From Chryseobacterium tructae (GTDB taxonomy: Bacteria > Bacteroidota > Bacteroidia > Flavobacteriales > Weeksellaceae), in assembly GCF_030409875.1 (NCBI RefSeq), contig NZ_JAUFQR010000001.1, positions 4,464,001 through 4,528,000 on the forward strand: a DNA stretch of 64,000 nt, given 5' to 3'. The notes beneath the pieces were generated by a model. It saw nothing but the letters and a program-made list of their open reading frames with translations. It was not told the origin of the DNA and did no database searches. The translations under genes and the position numbers were made by a program. Shown piece by piece: positions 24,575 to 34,397 of this stretch; positions within the stretch are counted from its first letter, which is position 1, and every line of letters starts with the position of its first letter.

Positions 24575-25228
24575 TTATTCATTGATAAACTTTTCCAGAA
24601 ATCCTATCAGCTTTTTTCCGCCGTAATTCCAACGGATTCCGTGGCCTTCTTTTTCTCTGACTTCAAAAACAAGCTCATGCTTATAGTGAAAGAAGACATT
24701 CCACCAGGTTTTATTGTCTAAGATATATTGGATTTTCTGCATTACTTTTTCTTGTTTTTGCTGGTTATTTCCTTTGACTTCGCCCCAGAAATCATCTTCC
24801 GTTCTTCCGGTATGCTTTTCCCAGGCACGTTGGGCAATGGTCATTTCTTCATTAAAAGGTTCCTTGCAAGCTTCAATCAAAACTGAAGTCAACGGTGGAA
24901 CTGCACTTTCATCACAAACACTGGCTGAAGTGAGCCTTTGTCCTAAAACAATCAGCCAATTTTCAAATGGAATAGCTTCCAGCTGTTTTGCCTTCACCTC
25001 ATCTGTATCATGAGTACTGAAAATGGTGATAAATTGATTAAAAACATCTTCTCTTTTAATAGTAACTTCTTCATTAAAATAAGGGAGCTTCCACTCCAGA
25101 ACGTTATCCTGAAACTTTTGAATATTCTCCGACAGAGTTTTTAAATGTTCTTCTGCCAGAATAGCCTGATATTTTCCCTTCCAGATATCTGAGATTAAAG
25201 GAATATACTGTTCAAACGTATTCATCAT
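24575..25228 (-). CDS. Hypothetical 217-residue protein coupled to the DUF434 gene
   Basis: Helical, acidic protein with tryptophan-rich C-terminal part (DNKTWWNVFFHYKHELVFEV and GIRWNYGGKKLIGFLEKFI). Its start overlaps the end of the DUF434-like gene by 17 bases, so the two act together. No family or catalytic motif recognised. Confidence 0.6.
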   Translation of the reverse strand: MMNTFEQYIPLISDIWKGKYQAILAEEHLKTLSENIQKFQDNVLEWKLPYFNEEVTIKREDVFNQFITIFSTHDTDEVKAKQLEAIPFENWLIVLGQRLTSASVCDESAVPPLTSVLIEACKEPFNEEMTIAQRAWEKHTGRTEDDFWGEVKGNNQQKQEKVMQKIQYILDNKTWWNVFFHYKHELVFEVREKEGHGIRWNYGGKKLIGFLEKFINE

Positions 25229-25937
25229 AACACTGTATCAGATTAACAAACAAATTTTCTTCTTTGATAAGGTATCCAACAAGATTGAACCAATCTTGAC
25301 AATGATCCAGAATCCAGGCATCTGAAGAAATAACAGTAGCTGAACTTTCTGCAAGAAATTTATCCGGATTATATTGTAATTCCGCTTCCCAGTTAAGCTG
25401 ATTTTCAACCGCAAAATTAAGAACCATCTGTTTTATTCTTCCACTATTGGAAACTGGCTGATCAAAGATCCAAACCAACTTCTGAATCTGGCTTTTTTGA
25501 AAAAATGCAGCGATAAGTTCTATCGCTCTCAAGGTTTGATTCACCCGCTTGTAGGTTCCATGAACACCGGAAAGATCCCGGAAACAGTTATCAACTCCTT
25601 CAAAAATATAGGCTTCTGACAACAGACTTTCCAGCAGAATCAACACATTAAAGCCATCAAGATAAAGAGTTTTGTCTTTCAAATCTGAAATATCCAGCTT
25701 TTTCAATTTTCTGTTATGAATTTGCCCTTCTGATGCTGAAGCTCCACGCAAGACTTGTATCTGTCGTGTTTTTAATCGGTATCTGTTTCCTACAAGATCA
25801 GACGCTGCTTTTTCTGCATATCCTCTTGTCAACAGAAATTGCATATCCTGAACAGCCAGTCTCAGTTTGCTGATCTGCTTTTCTGAACCGAACAATGTAT
25901 CGTCACCTGTATTTCTTCCCCGGTTTCTGTTATTCAT
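25212..25937 (-). CDS. DUF434-family protein with NYN/PIN-like domain
   Basis: Protein of 241 residues from the ATG at 25937. The N-terminal DUF434 segment reads KLRLAVQDMQFLLTRGYAEK and LVGNRYRLKTRQIQVLRG; the C-terminal part begins LYLDGFNVLILLESLL, an aspartate motif like that opening NYN/PIN nuclease domains, and later KLVWIFDQPVSNSGRIK and a second acidic site SSDAWILD. Such folds are usually metal-dependent ribonucleases. Coupled to a 217-residue unknown gene. Targets unknown; RNA processing is an inference. Confidence 0.75.
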   Translation of the reverse strand: MNNRNRGRNTGDDTLFGSEKQISKLRLAVQDMQFLLTRGYAEKAASDLVGNRYRLKTRQIQVLRGASASEGQIHNRKLKKLDISDLKDKTLYLDGFNVLILLESLLSEAYIFEGVDNCFRDLSGVHGTYKRVNQTLRAIELIAAFFQKSQIQKLVWIFDQPVSNSGRIKQMVLNFAVENQLNWEAELQYNPDKFLAESSATVISSDAWILDHCQDWFNLVGYLIKEENLFVNLIQCYDEYV

Positions 25938-25943
25938 ACTCAA

Positions 25944-26316
25944 AAATAGAGTTTTTAGAGATAAGATTCTTTACAATGACCTTCTAATGCGGAAACTTTA
26001 AACACTAATATCACTAATGTTTTTCACAAATGACACAATTGATATTGCATACAGAATATATCCACTAATGTCTAAAAGAAAAGATTAAAAAAAATAATTA
26101 ACCACAAAAGGTACAAAAGATGTAAACACTTAAGGGATTTTAAGGTAAAAAATTTGGGCATAAAAAGCACACATAAGTTTTTGAAAATCTTTGATTTTCA
26201 TATCCGCAATCATCTGCGAAATCTGTGTGATCTGCGAGAGACTTTACGATCTGCATCTTTATAATCTGTAAGAGAATAGTTTTTTCCTAAGGCAGTTTGT
26301 TGTACTTTTATAGGAA
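25944..26316. other. Gene-free stretch with repeat R2
   Basis: No gene recognised. AT-rich, with an inverted R2 repeat copy at 26202-26240 and a probable promoter near 26301-26307 (TACTTTTA) for the following lipoprotein gene. Confidence 0.5.
26202..26240 (-). repeat. Interspersed repeat R2, inverted copy
   Basis: The reverse complement reads CTCTCGCAGATCACACAGAT then TTCGCAGATGATTGCGGAT, matching 17994-18027 and 31201-31240. Confidence 0.65.
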
Positions 26317-26328
26317 ATGCACAAAGCT

Positions 26329-27183
26329 ATGAAAATAAAGAACTCGTTTTTGTTTGTATTACTATGCTTCATTTTTTGTCTGTTAAGCTGTGAAAAGAAA
26401 ACGAAAGAAAAGATCATTAACCTTACAGGTCTTGGTAAAAGCCAGGAAGTTCTGAAGACTCTTGATAACTTTGATAAAAACACTAAAACAATTCATGTAC
26501 TTGTTGCCTTGTGTGATAATAAATATCAGGGAATTGTTCCGGTTCCTGAAAAAATAGGAAATGGTCAGGATCTTGATCAAAACTTATATTGGGGAGCCGC
26601 TTATGGAGTTCGAACATACTTCAAAAAGAGCAAAGACTGGAAATTTTTAAAGACCGAAAAAAAGGATTCAATAAGAATGGAAAGACTTATTTTCCAACAT
26701 ACTTCAAAGAAAAACTATTATCTGGTTGCCGATGCTTATGATGGACAATACATCAAAAACTGCACAAAAGATTTTTTCTATAGCAATTCGGGACAAATGA
26801 AGGATGTACTTCTCATTAATAATACCAAAATCGGACTTTACGGAAATGCTAAACTTGTGTCTTATGTAGGACATGACGGATTGATGGATTTCCAACTGTC
26901 TGAATCTTTTAAAAACACAGATGGACAAAAAAGGGATTGTATCATTCTGGCCTGCTATAGTAAACGATTTTTCTCCCCATTATTACAGGAAACCAAGTCT
27001 AATCCACTAGTTTGGTCGAGCCATCTGATGGCTCCTGAAGCTTATATTTTACATGATGCTTTAACGGGATATATCAATAGTGAATCAGGGGAACAGATGA
27101 GAAGCAGAGCAGCACTGGCGTATTCAAAATATCAGAAATGCAGTGTAAAAGCAGCAAGAAGTCTCTTGGTGACAGGCTGGTAA
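26329..27183 (+). CDS. Lipoprotein of unknown function
   Basis: Protein of 284 residues when started at 26329; an ATG at 26317 is in frame but falls too close to the likely transcription start. Signal peptide KNSFLFVLLCFIFCLLSC with lipobox cysteine, then a charged linker. The mature part contains KTIHVLVALCDNKYQGIVPV and GAAYGVRTYFK, and ends SRAALAYSKYQKCSVKAARS. A family of Bacteroidota lipoproteins I recognise only by character. Likely periplasmic side of the membrane. Confidence 0.65.
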   Translation: MKIKNSFLFVLLCFIFCLLSCEKKTKEKIINLTGLGKSQEVLKTLDNFDKNTKTIHVLVALCDNKYQGIVPVPEKIGNGQDLDQNLYWGAAYGVRTYFKKSKDWKFLKTEKKDSIRMERLIFQHTSKKNYYLVADAYDGQYIKNCTKDFFYSNSGQMKDVLLINNTKIGLYGNAKLVSYVGHDGLMDFQLSESFKNTDGQKRDCIILACYSKRFFSPLLQETKSNPLVWSSHLMAPEAYILHDALTGYINSESGEQMRSRAALAYSKYQKCSVKAARSLLVTGW

Positions 27184-27303
27184 TATCATATTATCTAACT
27201 GAATGTACTATTGGTTATATTTTTTACAACAAAAGAGATGTTTTATACAACAGTTTTATTATTTAATAGGAATAAGTTTGCAAAGACTTAAAAAAATACC
27301 CTT

Positions 27304-28161
27304 ATGAATACACTGAAAAAATTATGTTATTTGTCTGCAGCGATACTTTTATCAGCTCCTTTCGTTTCATGCTCCAGCGATGATAACGAAATTATTATTG
27401 AGCAACAGACTCCCTCGCAGATTTTATCTTCTACTCCATGGGAAACTACAGGAGCTAAGGATAAAAATGGTGCTAATGTAGCCTTAACGGATGCTAGCGT
27501 AGCTGGTTATGTAGGATTTGCTTATTTCAAAGCAGATGGAAACTTTGCTATTTACAACTTAACCGATGTATTAAGATCAAGAGGAACATGGTCTGTAGAT
27601 GCTCAAGGAAAAACAAGAACAATTGCTTCTTTAAATCCAGATGGAACAACTATTTTCACTCGTGATGTTGAAATTCTTGTTTTAAACAGAAATGAGTTCA
27701 CATACAGAATCCGTCCTAATGCTGCCGATCCATCTGTTTATTATGATATTATCCATACTAAAACGGCTCATACAGAACCTAAAAACGGACAGCTAACGTT
27801 AGCTTCTACTCCATGGAAAACCACAGGTGCCAAGGATAAAAGCGGGACTGATGTAGCTTTAGACAATGCAAGCGTAGCTGGCTATGTAGGATATTCTTAC
27901 TTCAAAGCTAATGGAACGTTTAAAATCTTCGGACTCAATGATGTCCTAAGATCTCAGGGAACATGGACTATTTCTCCTGATGGAAAAACAAGAACACTTG
28001 TTGCTTTAGATGCTAATGGTAATGTACTTTTCACTCGTACTGTGGATATTCTTGTTCTGAACGAAACTACATTTACCTACAGAATTACCCCTGACTCAAC
28101 TAATCCATCTGTATTTTATGATATTATTCACACAAAGGATTCTCACAAAGAACCTCAGTAG
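27304..28161 (+). CDS. Lipoprotein with two tandem DUF4822-type domains
   Basis: Protein of 285 residues with signal peptide and lipobox PFVSCSSDDN. Two copies of a 120-residue domain (about 41-155 and 165-283), each starting STPWETTGAKDK or STPWKTTGAKDK and ending YDIIHTK. The copies are very similar (GYVGFAYFKADGNF against GYVGYSYFKANGTF), so the duplication is recent or kept similar. Extracytoplasmic; a small beta-rich domain of unknown role. A terminator follows. Confidence 0.8.
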   Translation: MNTLKKLCYLSAAILLSAPFVSCSSDDNEIIIEQQTPSQILSSTPWETTGAKDKNGANVALTDASVAGYVGFAYFKADGNFAIYNLTDVLRSRGTWSVDAQGKTRTIASLNPDGTTIFTRDVEILVLNRNEFTYRIRPNAADPSVYYDIIHTKTAHTEPKNGQLTLASTPWKTTGAKDKSGTDVALDNASVAGYVGYSYFKANGTFKIFGLNDVLRSQGTWTISPDGKTRTLVALDANGNVLFTRTVDILVLNETTFTYRITPDSTNPSVFYDIIHTKDSHKEPQ

Positions 28162-28183
28162 TGATTATTTTTTGATAATAAGG

Positions 28184-28215
28184 AAAACCTGCTCAATATG
28201 GGCAGGTTTTAATTT
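28184..28215 (+). terminator. Intrinsic terminator after the DUF4822 lipoprotein
   Basis: AAAACCTGC pairs with GCAGGTTTT and T-rich sequence follows. Confidence 0.75.
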
Positions 28216-28241
28216 TCTTCGCTAAGTATATTTGTTTTATT

Positions 28242-29288
28242 CTACCAGTATTCTTCCCACCATTTTTTCCAAGTTACATTTTCTAATTGATCGAGATCTA
28301 CTTTTTCTCCTATAATGGGTAAAGTAATCGGCTGATTATTGTCTTCTGCATTTTTAGCGGCCAATTCTATCGGTTCAAACCATGCGTGCTGTGCTAATTT
28401 GAATTTTGAATGATGGACAGGGATAAAGTTTTTGGCTTTTAATTCTTGTACTTCTCCAATAAGCTGATCCGGTAATGTGTGAATGTATGGCCATTTTTCA
28501 TTGTATTGTCCACACTCCAGTACAGCAAGATCAAATGGTCCATATTTATTTCCAATTTCGGTAAAGTGGTTTCCATAGCCACTATCACCGCCCAAAAATA
28601 GATTTTTAGTTGGGGTCTTCAGGACGAAGGAAGTCCAAAGAGAAATATTCCTGTTCAGCAGCCTTCCGGAAAAATGTCTTGCAGGGGTAAAAGTAATTCT
28701 AAAACCATCGGCAATATCGATGCTTTCCCACCAGTTTTTTTCAATGATTTTTTCAGGTGTCCAATCCCAATATTCAAAATGCTGACCTGTTCCCAATCCA
28801 CAAATTACTTTTCCTACTTTATTTTTTAATGCCTGTACGGTTTTGTAGTCCAGATGATCCCAGTGATCGTGAGAAATCAATAGAAAATCTATATCCGGCA
28901 TATGCTCTGATTTGTAATAATCTGCTCCCTGAAATGCTTTTATAGATCCAGGCATTGGCGAAGCATTGCCACTAAAAACAGGATCTATAAGGAACTTTTT
29001 ACCATCAATCTGCATAAAATAGGAGCTGTGCCCAAACCATACCAGAATATTTTCTTCCGGAGAAAGGTTCTGTAAATCTGTGACGATAAAAGGAAGAGCT
29101 GATTTTGGCGAAGTATTTTCTACTTTACATAAACTATTAAAAAGAGCTTTGGTCATACTTTCGCCTTCTAATAAAGCTGGAGTAATAAGGATATTCTGAA
29201 ATCTCCCATTGGCATAGTTGGGAAGTGTGCTGAAATATTCTTTTCTTTTTTCATCAGGAAACTGCCCGAGTTGTTTTACTAAATTCAT
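28242..29288 (-). CDS. MBL-fold metallo-hydrolase, NAPE-PLD/RomA-like
   Basis: Protein of 348 residues. The metal motif SHDHWDHLD lies near 148-156, preceded by WFGHSSYFMQIDGKKFLIDP and followed by TPARHFSGR, FLGGDSGYGNHF and IPVHHSKFKLAQHAW, the pattern of NAPE-phospholipase D-like and UlaG-like hydrolases. Probably hydrolyses a phosphodiester or lactone; substrate unknown. Twelve bases downstream of the antiporter gene on the same strand, so likely cotranscribed with it. Confidence 0.85.
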   Translation of the reverse strand: MNLVKQLGQFPDEKRKEYFSTLPNYANGRFQNILITPALLEGESMTKALFNSLCKVENTSPKSALPFIVTDLQNLSPEENILVWFGHSSYFMQIDGKKFLIDPVFSGNASPMPGSIKAFQGADYYKSEHMPDIDFLLISHDHWDHLDYKTVQALKNKVGKVICGLGTGQHFEYWDWTPEKIIEKNWWESIDIADGFRITFTPARHFSGRLLNRNISLWTSFVLKTPTKNLFLGGDSGYGNHFTEIGNKYGPFDLAVLECGQYNEKWPYIHTLPDQLIGEVQELKAKNFIPVHHSKFKLAQHAWFEPIELAAKNAEDNNQPITLPIIGEKVDLDQLENVTWKKWWEEYW

Positions 29289-29300
29289 TGCCTTATTTTT

Positions 29301-30879
29301 TTACATTCTCAGCCTTTCTTCTTCAAGATCCAGCCTGGTTAAATAATGTCTTATATATTCTTCGTCAATATTTGGATTGCGCCTGTTTTCTTCGCGAAGC
29401 CAGATGCGTTGTTGTTCCAGTGTTTCAAAATAAATTTCTTTAGCTTCATCAGACATCTTATGTACTGAATTTTCTTTGTCTTCCTGTTCCCATCGATCCA
29501 TCAATTTATTGAAATATTCATTTTCACTTCGTCTCTCTTTATAGTTTTCATGAAGATAATCGAGAGCAACACGGCGCATTCCTCTTCGTAATAAATGTTC
29601 TGATTCTTCTTCAGACAGATACCCTCCTCCCGTATCCGATAAATGAAGTTTTTTGATCAATGCCGGCAGCGTAAGTCCCTGAATAATAAGAGTTGCCAAA
29701 ATTACTATAAAAGTAATGAAAAGAATAAGATCACGATGTGGAAAAGGTTGACCGTTTTCCATCACTACAGGAATTGATAAAGCAGCGGCTAATGAAACCA
29801 CACCACGCATCCCAGTCCAGCTCATCAGTATGGGAGCTTTCGTTCCTGGAGATCTATCGGCTACATTGATAAATTTCTCATAATCATCGTCACCAGAACG
29901 GCTCCAAAAGAAGATAGAAAACGTACGATGATCAGGACTGCCGTAATCAGTAATCCATACATGATTGCATCTGAAAGAGCTATTCCCTCTTTATCCAACC
30001 CTACCATGATTTCCGGAAGATCTAAGCCAATCAATAAAAAAACAATTCCGTTAATCAGGAATACAAAACTTTCCCATACGTTGGAACCTTTGAGTCTTGA
30101 TTCTGAAGTCCTGAAGATTTCATGTCTTCTAATAGATAGAAACAATCCACCACTCACAACAGCCAATACTCCAGAAGAATGAACTTCTTCAGCAGCAATA
30201 TACATTACATACGGCGCCACCAGGCTAAGTATAGCATCCATGTTGACATCGGTTGGAAATATTTTTTCAATTTTAAGAAAGATAAAAGCAAGTACAAGAC
30301 CTATTCCCAATCCTCCGAATACCATCCATCCAAAGCTTACCACTGCATCCTGCCAGATAAACTGTCCGGTTGCTACGGCTACCATAGCAAATCTAAAAAT
30401 GATAAGAGAGGAAGCATCATTGAACAGGCTTTCGCCCTCTAAAACAGTGGACAGATTTTTAGGGACTTTTACAAATTTCAAAATAGCACCTGCACTTACC
30501 GCATCCGGTGGAGAAACAATGCCTCCCAATACAAAACCTAATGCTAATGAAATCCGGGAATATATGAATTGGCTACAAAAGCAACTGATATAGCGGTAAG
30601 AAATACAACAATAAAAGCAAAACTGGTAATAATTCGCCTCATCTTCCAGATCTCCTTCCACGAAACGGCAAAAGCAGCTTCATATAATAATGGAGGCAGG
30701 AAAATGATAAAAATAAGCTCAGGATCAATTTTAATAGGTGGTAACCCAGGAATAAAACTGATCAGCAGGCCGGCAATTACCAATATTATGGGATAAGCAA
30801 CTCTTAAACGATTCGCCAGCATAATGGCTCCAATAATGACCAGAACCAGTCCGAGATAATATATAAAATTCTCCACCAT
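29301..30879 (-). pseudogene. CPA1-type Na+/H+ antiporter, two frameshifts
   Basis: Three frames make one antiporter of about 525 residues. At 30555-30560 CCCGGATTTC needs one more G (restoring YIPGISLALGFVLGG); near 29870 AGAAATTTATC needs one more T (restoring RNFINVADRSPGTKAP). The protein has about twelve membrane helices, the start IDPELIFIIFLPPLLYEAAF, the ion site GGIVSPPDAVSAGAI and LFNDASSLIIF, and a soluble C-terminal tail (from SDTGGGYLSEEE) of about 120 residues. It exchanges Na+ or K+ for protons at the inner membrane. Both breaks are homopolymer losses, so the gene is probably intact. Confidence 0.85.
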
Positions 30880-31200
30880 TTGTTTTTCAATTAATTGTGT
30901 GAATCTAATTTATATATTTTTTGAGAAATATGATTTGTTTTTTTGTCCGGTTTTCAATTCTGACAGAAAAATAAGTATACCTATTTTCTCCGGAATTGAA
31001 TATGTTTCGCTTTTTCTGTTTAATAATTACTTTTTTCAGCTCTATTCTTCTTTCATTCTGATAGATCAAAGGTAGGAAGAGATGTACTTTGTAAACGGAG
31101 ACACATTACCTGAAAACAGATACATTTTACTTTTTACATTTTCAGTTGTATAAAAATTTTCAATATTAAGTTTTGGCTAGAGCCGGATGATGTTTTATTT

Positions 31201-31240
31201 CTCGCAGATTGCACGGATTTCGCGGATGTTTGCGGATATG
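31201..31240 (+). repeat. Interspersed repeat R2, copy 3
   Basis: CTCGCAGATTGCACGGATTT followed by CGCGGATGTTTGCGGAT; family members at 17994 and 26202. Confidence 0.65.
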
Positions 31241-31300
31241 ATTGAAAACAAAGTGTTAGTTTAGGTTTAATATTACTATCATTCATTACTCATAAATTAG

Positions 31301-31407
31301 CCCGGATAGTAACGGTTACCCCACAGCATAAGCCGGAAAAGCAGGATGGCCTGAGCCTGGAAGTGCGCTGGAGCGAGGAGTATGAGTGAATAGCCGGAAA
31401 AAGCTCC
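31301..31407. repeat. Structured flavobacterial intergenic element
   Basis: Begins AGCCCGGATAGTAACGG, continues ACCCCACAGCATAAGCCGG and closes GCGAGGAGTATGAGTGAAT then AGCCGGAAAAAGCTCC. GC-rich island in AT-rich DNA with several short complementary blocks (AGCCGG/CCGGCT-type). Resembles repeats I recall from other Flavobacteriia; one copy here. Confidence 0.45.
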
Positions 31408-31408
31408 T

Positions 31409-31438
31409 AAAAAACAAAAGACAACCCATTGGGCTGCC
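31409..31438 (-). terminator. Terminator of the AraC-family gene
   Basis: Minus strand hairpin GGCAGCCC/GGGTTGTC with a TTTTGTTTTTT tail, 24 bases after the stop at 31463. Confidence 0.75.
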
Positions 31439-31462
31439 TTTTATTATAGTGTATAAAATTGT

Positions 31463-32329
31463 CTATTGATTCCTGAAAACTTTGGGGGAAAGTCCTGTTT
31501 TCTTACGGAAGAACCGGGCGAAATAGTTAGGATAATCAAAGCCGAGACTATAGGATATTTCACTTATGGAAAGGCTTGTGTTTTTGAGTTTATCTTTGGC
31601 CAGTTTTACTACATAATCATGGATGTGATCTAATGGTGATTTTCCTGTAAAGTGCTTAATAAGATCGCCAAAATAATTAGGGGAAAGGTTACTTTTCTGT
31701 GCGAAATAAGATACAGACGGCAATCCTGCAAGATTTTCATTGTCTATGAAGTAATGATCCAGATTTTTGTAAAATTCATCGATTACTCTGTGGTAAATAT
31801 CGCTTCTGGTATCAAACTGACGGTCATAAAAGTCTTTAACATAAGTAAGAATCAGATTGACATAGGAGATAATAACAGTTCTGGAATAATACTCTTTTTG
31901 AAATTCATGGTTTGCTTTTCTGAACAGATCCCATACAATAATTTCTTCTTCTTTCGTAAGAAAAAGGGCTTCATGGTTATTATAATGTACAAAATTATAA
32001 TCTTTGGCATATTTTTCAAGGTACTTCGCACTTACCAGAATGGTATATCCGGATAATGGTGGGGCAATTTCCCATTCCAGTGTATTCTGGGGACAATCAA
32101 CATACATATAGGAGGAAGCAGACTGATCTTCCAGAAGTTGATAAGCAGCCAACCTATTATCCAATGGAGGCTTAATTGCCAGAAGATAAAAATCTATGGC
32201 AACCGGTTCAGATTTTAGTCTGACTTCCTGTTTTCCGTCAAAATCAATAATATGAAGATCATCGCTTTTCAATCCATCAACATTCAGATAGTGGCAAAAT
32301 TCCGATATGTTCAGTATTTTTATACTCAT
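31463..32329 (-). CDS. AraC-family transcriptional regulator
   Basis: Protein of 288 residues from the ATG at 32329; the upstream TTG is less likely. The N-terminal 180 residues form a cupin-like sensing part. The C-terminal 100 residues hold two helix-turn-helix units: SYFAQKSNLSPNYFGDLIK and the signature SISEISYSLGFDYPNYFAR plus FFRKKTGLSPKVFRN. A DNA-binding regulator; the target may include itself or a distant gene as no divergent gene is adjacent. Confidence 0.9.
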   Translation of the reverse strand: MSIKILNISEFCHYLNVDGLKSDDLHIIDFDGKQEVRLKSEPVAIDFYLLAIKPPLDNRLAAYQLLEDQSASSYMYVDCPQNTLEWEIAPPLSGYTILVSAKYLEKYAKDYNFVHYNNHEALFLTKEEEIIVWDLFRKANHEFQKEYYSRTVIISYVNLILTYVKDFYDRQFDTRSDIYHRVIDEFYKNLDHYFIDNENLAGLPSVSYFAQKSNLSPNYFGDLIKHFTGKSPLDHIHDYVVKLAKDKLKNTSLSISEISYSLGFDYPNYFARFFRKKTGLSPKVFRNQ

Positions 32330-32577
32330 TGTGCAGGCTTTCAATAATTGTTGGTAAAATTAGATATTTTAAGCCTTGTTCTTATGATACATATTCAGGA
32401 AAAACGGATACATTTTACGGTTTGCGTTCTATAACTTTTATAACAAGGAATATCAACCCTTGTAATAGCAGCCTCGACTATGTATTTCAAATATATTTCT
32501 TGTCAAATGTAAATTTGATGGTAAAAATTCTTTTCTAAAACCTTCTTATATCTGTTCAAGATATAGAGAAATGGTCA
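32330..32577. other. Intergenic region upstream of the AraC gene
   Basis: AT-rich, no gene recognised; probably holds the AraC gene promoter on the minus strand. Confidence 0.4.
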
Positions 32578-32605
32578 TAAAAAAAGCCACAGGATTACCT
32601 GCAGC
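32578..32605 (-). terminator. Terminator of the PhoD gene
   Basis: Minus strand hairpin GCTGCAGG/CCTGTGGC with loop TAAT and seven T. Confidence 0.85.
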
Positions 32606-32642
32606 TTTGTACAAAATTGAAAATAAGATATGTTCTTTAAAA

Positions 32643-34397
32643 CTATGAGATTGTGTATTTTTTTTCTGTAGTCACATTATAAATATCGGAATTCACATTA
32701 TCTACAAATCTCCATTCGGCATCTGAACTTCCAGCTGTAAATTTCACATGCAGATATCCTCTTTTATAAAGGTTAGCATATTCCAAATCATCGATCAGTG
32801 ATGAAAATGCCTGAGCCAATGCGACAGCTTGGGTAGGATCTGATGTAATGCCAAGATAGCCTTCAAGACCTGGTGAAGAAACAGAACTACATGCCAATTC
32901 GGTTCCGATAACTTTTCCTTGTGCGTTGGTGAGTTTCCCTAGCCATGCATTGTGGGTATCACCAGCCAATACAATAATATTTTTACCTGTAAGAAGGGAA
33001 TACAGCTGTTCTCTTTCCATGAAATAACCATCCCATGCATCCAGATTATAAGGTAAAGTAGTAGTAATTCTTGCTATTTCCTGTGGAGTAAGGGTGGGAT
33101 CCTGAGCTTTGTACCTTCCTTTTATCACTAATAGCTGGGCAATTGTACTCTGAAGAGCCTGCATCGTAGCCGGTTGTGCACTTCCAAGTTTTTTTATTTC
33201 TGCTAAAATCTGATTGAGCAACATCAACAATTCTGCGGGAACCATCATTTTGGTCATCAGGATCTGTTGTCCCAATACTTTCCATTTTGCAGAATCGGCA
33301 TTGATCTGAGAACCTAACCAAGTCATTTGTTCGCTTCCAATCAGCTTCCTGTTAGGATCTAAAAATGCTGTTTTAAATTTCACCTGATCAAAGTTTCCGG
33401 CAGCGTCTAAATAATCTGAATATTCTAATTGCTTATCTCTTGCAATCACTCTGGTATCCATCATATAAAGGGAAACAATATTTCCGAAGTTGAAGCTTCT
33501 GTAGATTCTGAGATCTTTTCCTGTTTTAAGAGGAATATATTCGCTGTATGCCTGAAATGCCGCTTTTTTTCTCAACTCAAAATCTCCTTCATCAGGCTGA
33601 TGGTTCTCTGCTCCGGATTTATAAGTATCATTGGCATATTCGTGGTCATCCCATACGCAGATAAAAGGTTTTTTCTGGTGGGCTAACTGAAGGTTTTTAT
33701 CACCTCTGTATTGCCTGTATCTTTCTCTGTAGTCGTCCAGATTCAGAATTTCTTTAGCCGGCTTATGAGCTCTTCCAAGTTGGTTTGTGTATGGATTGGT
33801 TCCGTATTGTCCCGGTGCATATTCATAGATATAATCTCCAAGATGTACCACTACATCTGCTTCAGATTTGGCAACGGCTCCATATACATTGAAAAGTCCT
33901 GCAGGAAAATTAGAACATGATACCACCGCCATTTTCACGTCATTTACCGAATCGGTCTTGGATGGTAATGTAATAGTTTCTCCCGTTACACTGGATTCTT
34001 TCGTTTTAAGGTTATAGAATCTGTAGTAATATTTGGTATTTGACGGTATATTCTGTACATCCACCGCCACAGTAAAGTCATTGATTGCTGAGGCATTAGC
34101 ACTTCCTCTTCTTAAAATCTCAGAGAAATTGCTGTTTTTGCTTATTTCCCATGTAATTTCTGCATTTGTTCCTCCGGAATATCTTGTCCATATAATGATT
34201 CCTGTTGCTGTAGGATCAAAACTGGCTACTCCAGTATCAAACCCTGCATTCTTAAGATCATCAGGAGCTTTTCCATTGTCAGTAAAATCATCATCACTAC
34301 AGCTTATAATCAGAGGAGCAATAAGAAGTCCTCCGGCAGCCAACAGTGAATTCTTTAGGAACCTTCTTCTGTTAAGATGATTATCATTTTCCATCAT
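32643..34397 (-). CDS. phoD: PhoD-type alkaline phosphatase / phosphodiesterase
   Basis: Protein of about 584 residues. The N terminus has a twin-arginine signal, NRRRFLKNSLLAAGGLLIAP, followed by a lipobox IISC, so it is exported folded and anchored as a lipoprotein. The metal-site motifs are VVSCSNFPAG near 167, VVHLGDYIYEY near 193, VWDDHEYANDTY near 258 and VLAGDTHNAW near 485. PhoD enzymes release phosphate from phosphodiesters such as teichoic acids or nucleotides using Fe3+ and Ca2+. No Pho box seen. Monocistronic with a strong terminator. Confidence 0.92.
   Translation of the reverse strand: MMENDNHLNRRRFLKNSLLAAGGLLIAPLIISCSDDDFTDNGKAPDDLKNAGFDTGVASFDPTATGIIIWTRYSGGTNAEITWEISKNSNFSEILRRGSANASAINDFTVAVDVQNIPSNTKYYYRFYNLKTKESSVTGETITLPSKTDSVNDVKMAVVSCSNFPAGLFNVYGAVAKSEADVVVHLGDYIYEYAPGQYGTNPYTNQLGRAHKPAKEILNLDDYRERYRQYRGDKNLQLAHQKKPFICVWDDHEYANDTYKSGAENHQPDEGDFELRKKAAFQAYSEYIPLKTGKDLRIYRSFNFGNIVSLYMMDTRVIARDKQLEYSDYLDAAGNFDQVKFKTAFLDPNRKLIGSEQMTWLGSQINADSAKWKVLGQQILMTKMMVPAELLMLLNQILAEIKKLGSAQPATMQALQSTIAQLLVIKGRYKAQDPTLTPQEIARITTTLPYNLDAWDGYFMEREQLYSLLTGKNIIVLAGDTHNAWLGKLTNAQGKVIGTELACSSVSSPGLEGYLGITSDPTQAVALAQAFSSLIDDLEYANLYKRGYLHVKFTAGSSDAEWRFVDNVNSDIYNVTTEKKYTIS

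Larger units (their letters stand above)
30880..31462. other. 583-base intergenic region
   Basis: No gene recognised. Contains R2 (31201-31240), a structured repeat at 31301-31407 and the terminator of the AraC gene. Confidence 0.6.
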
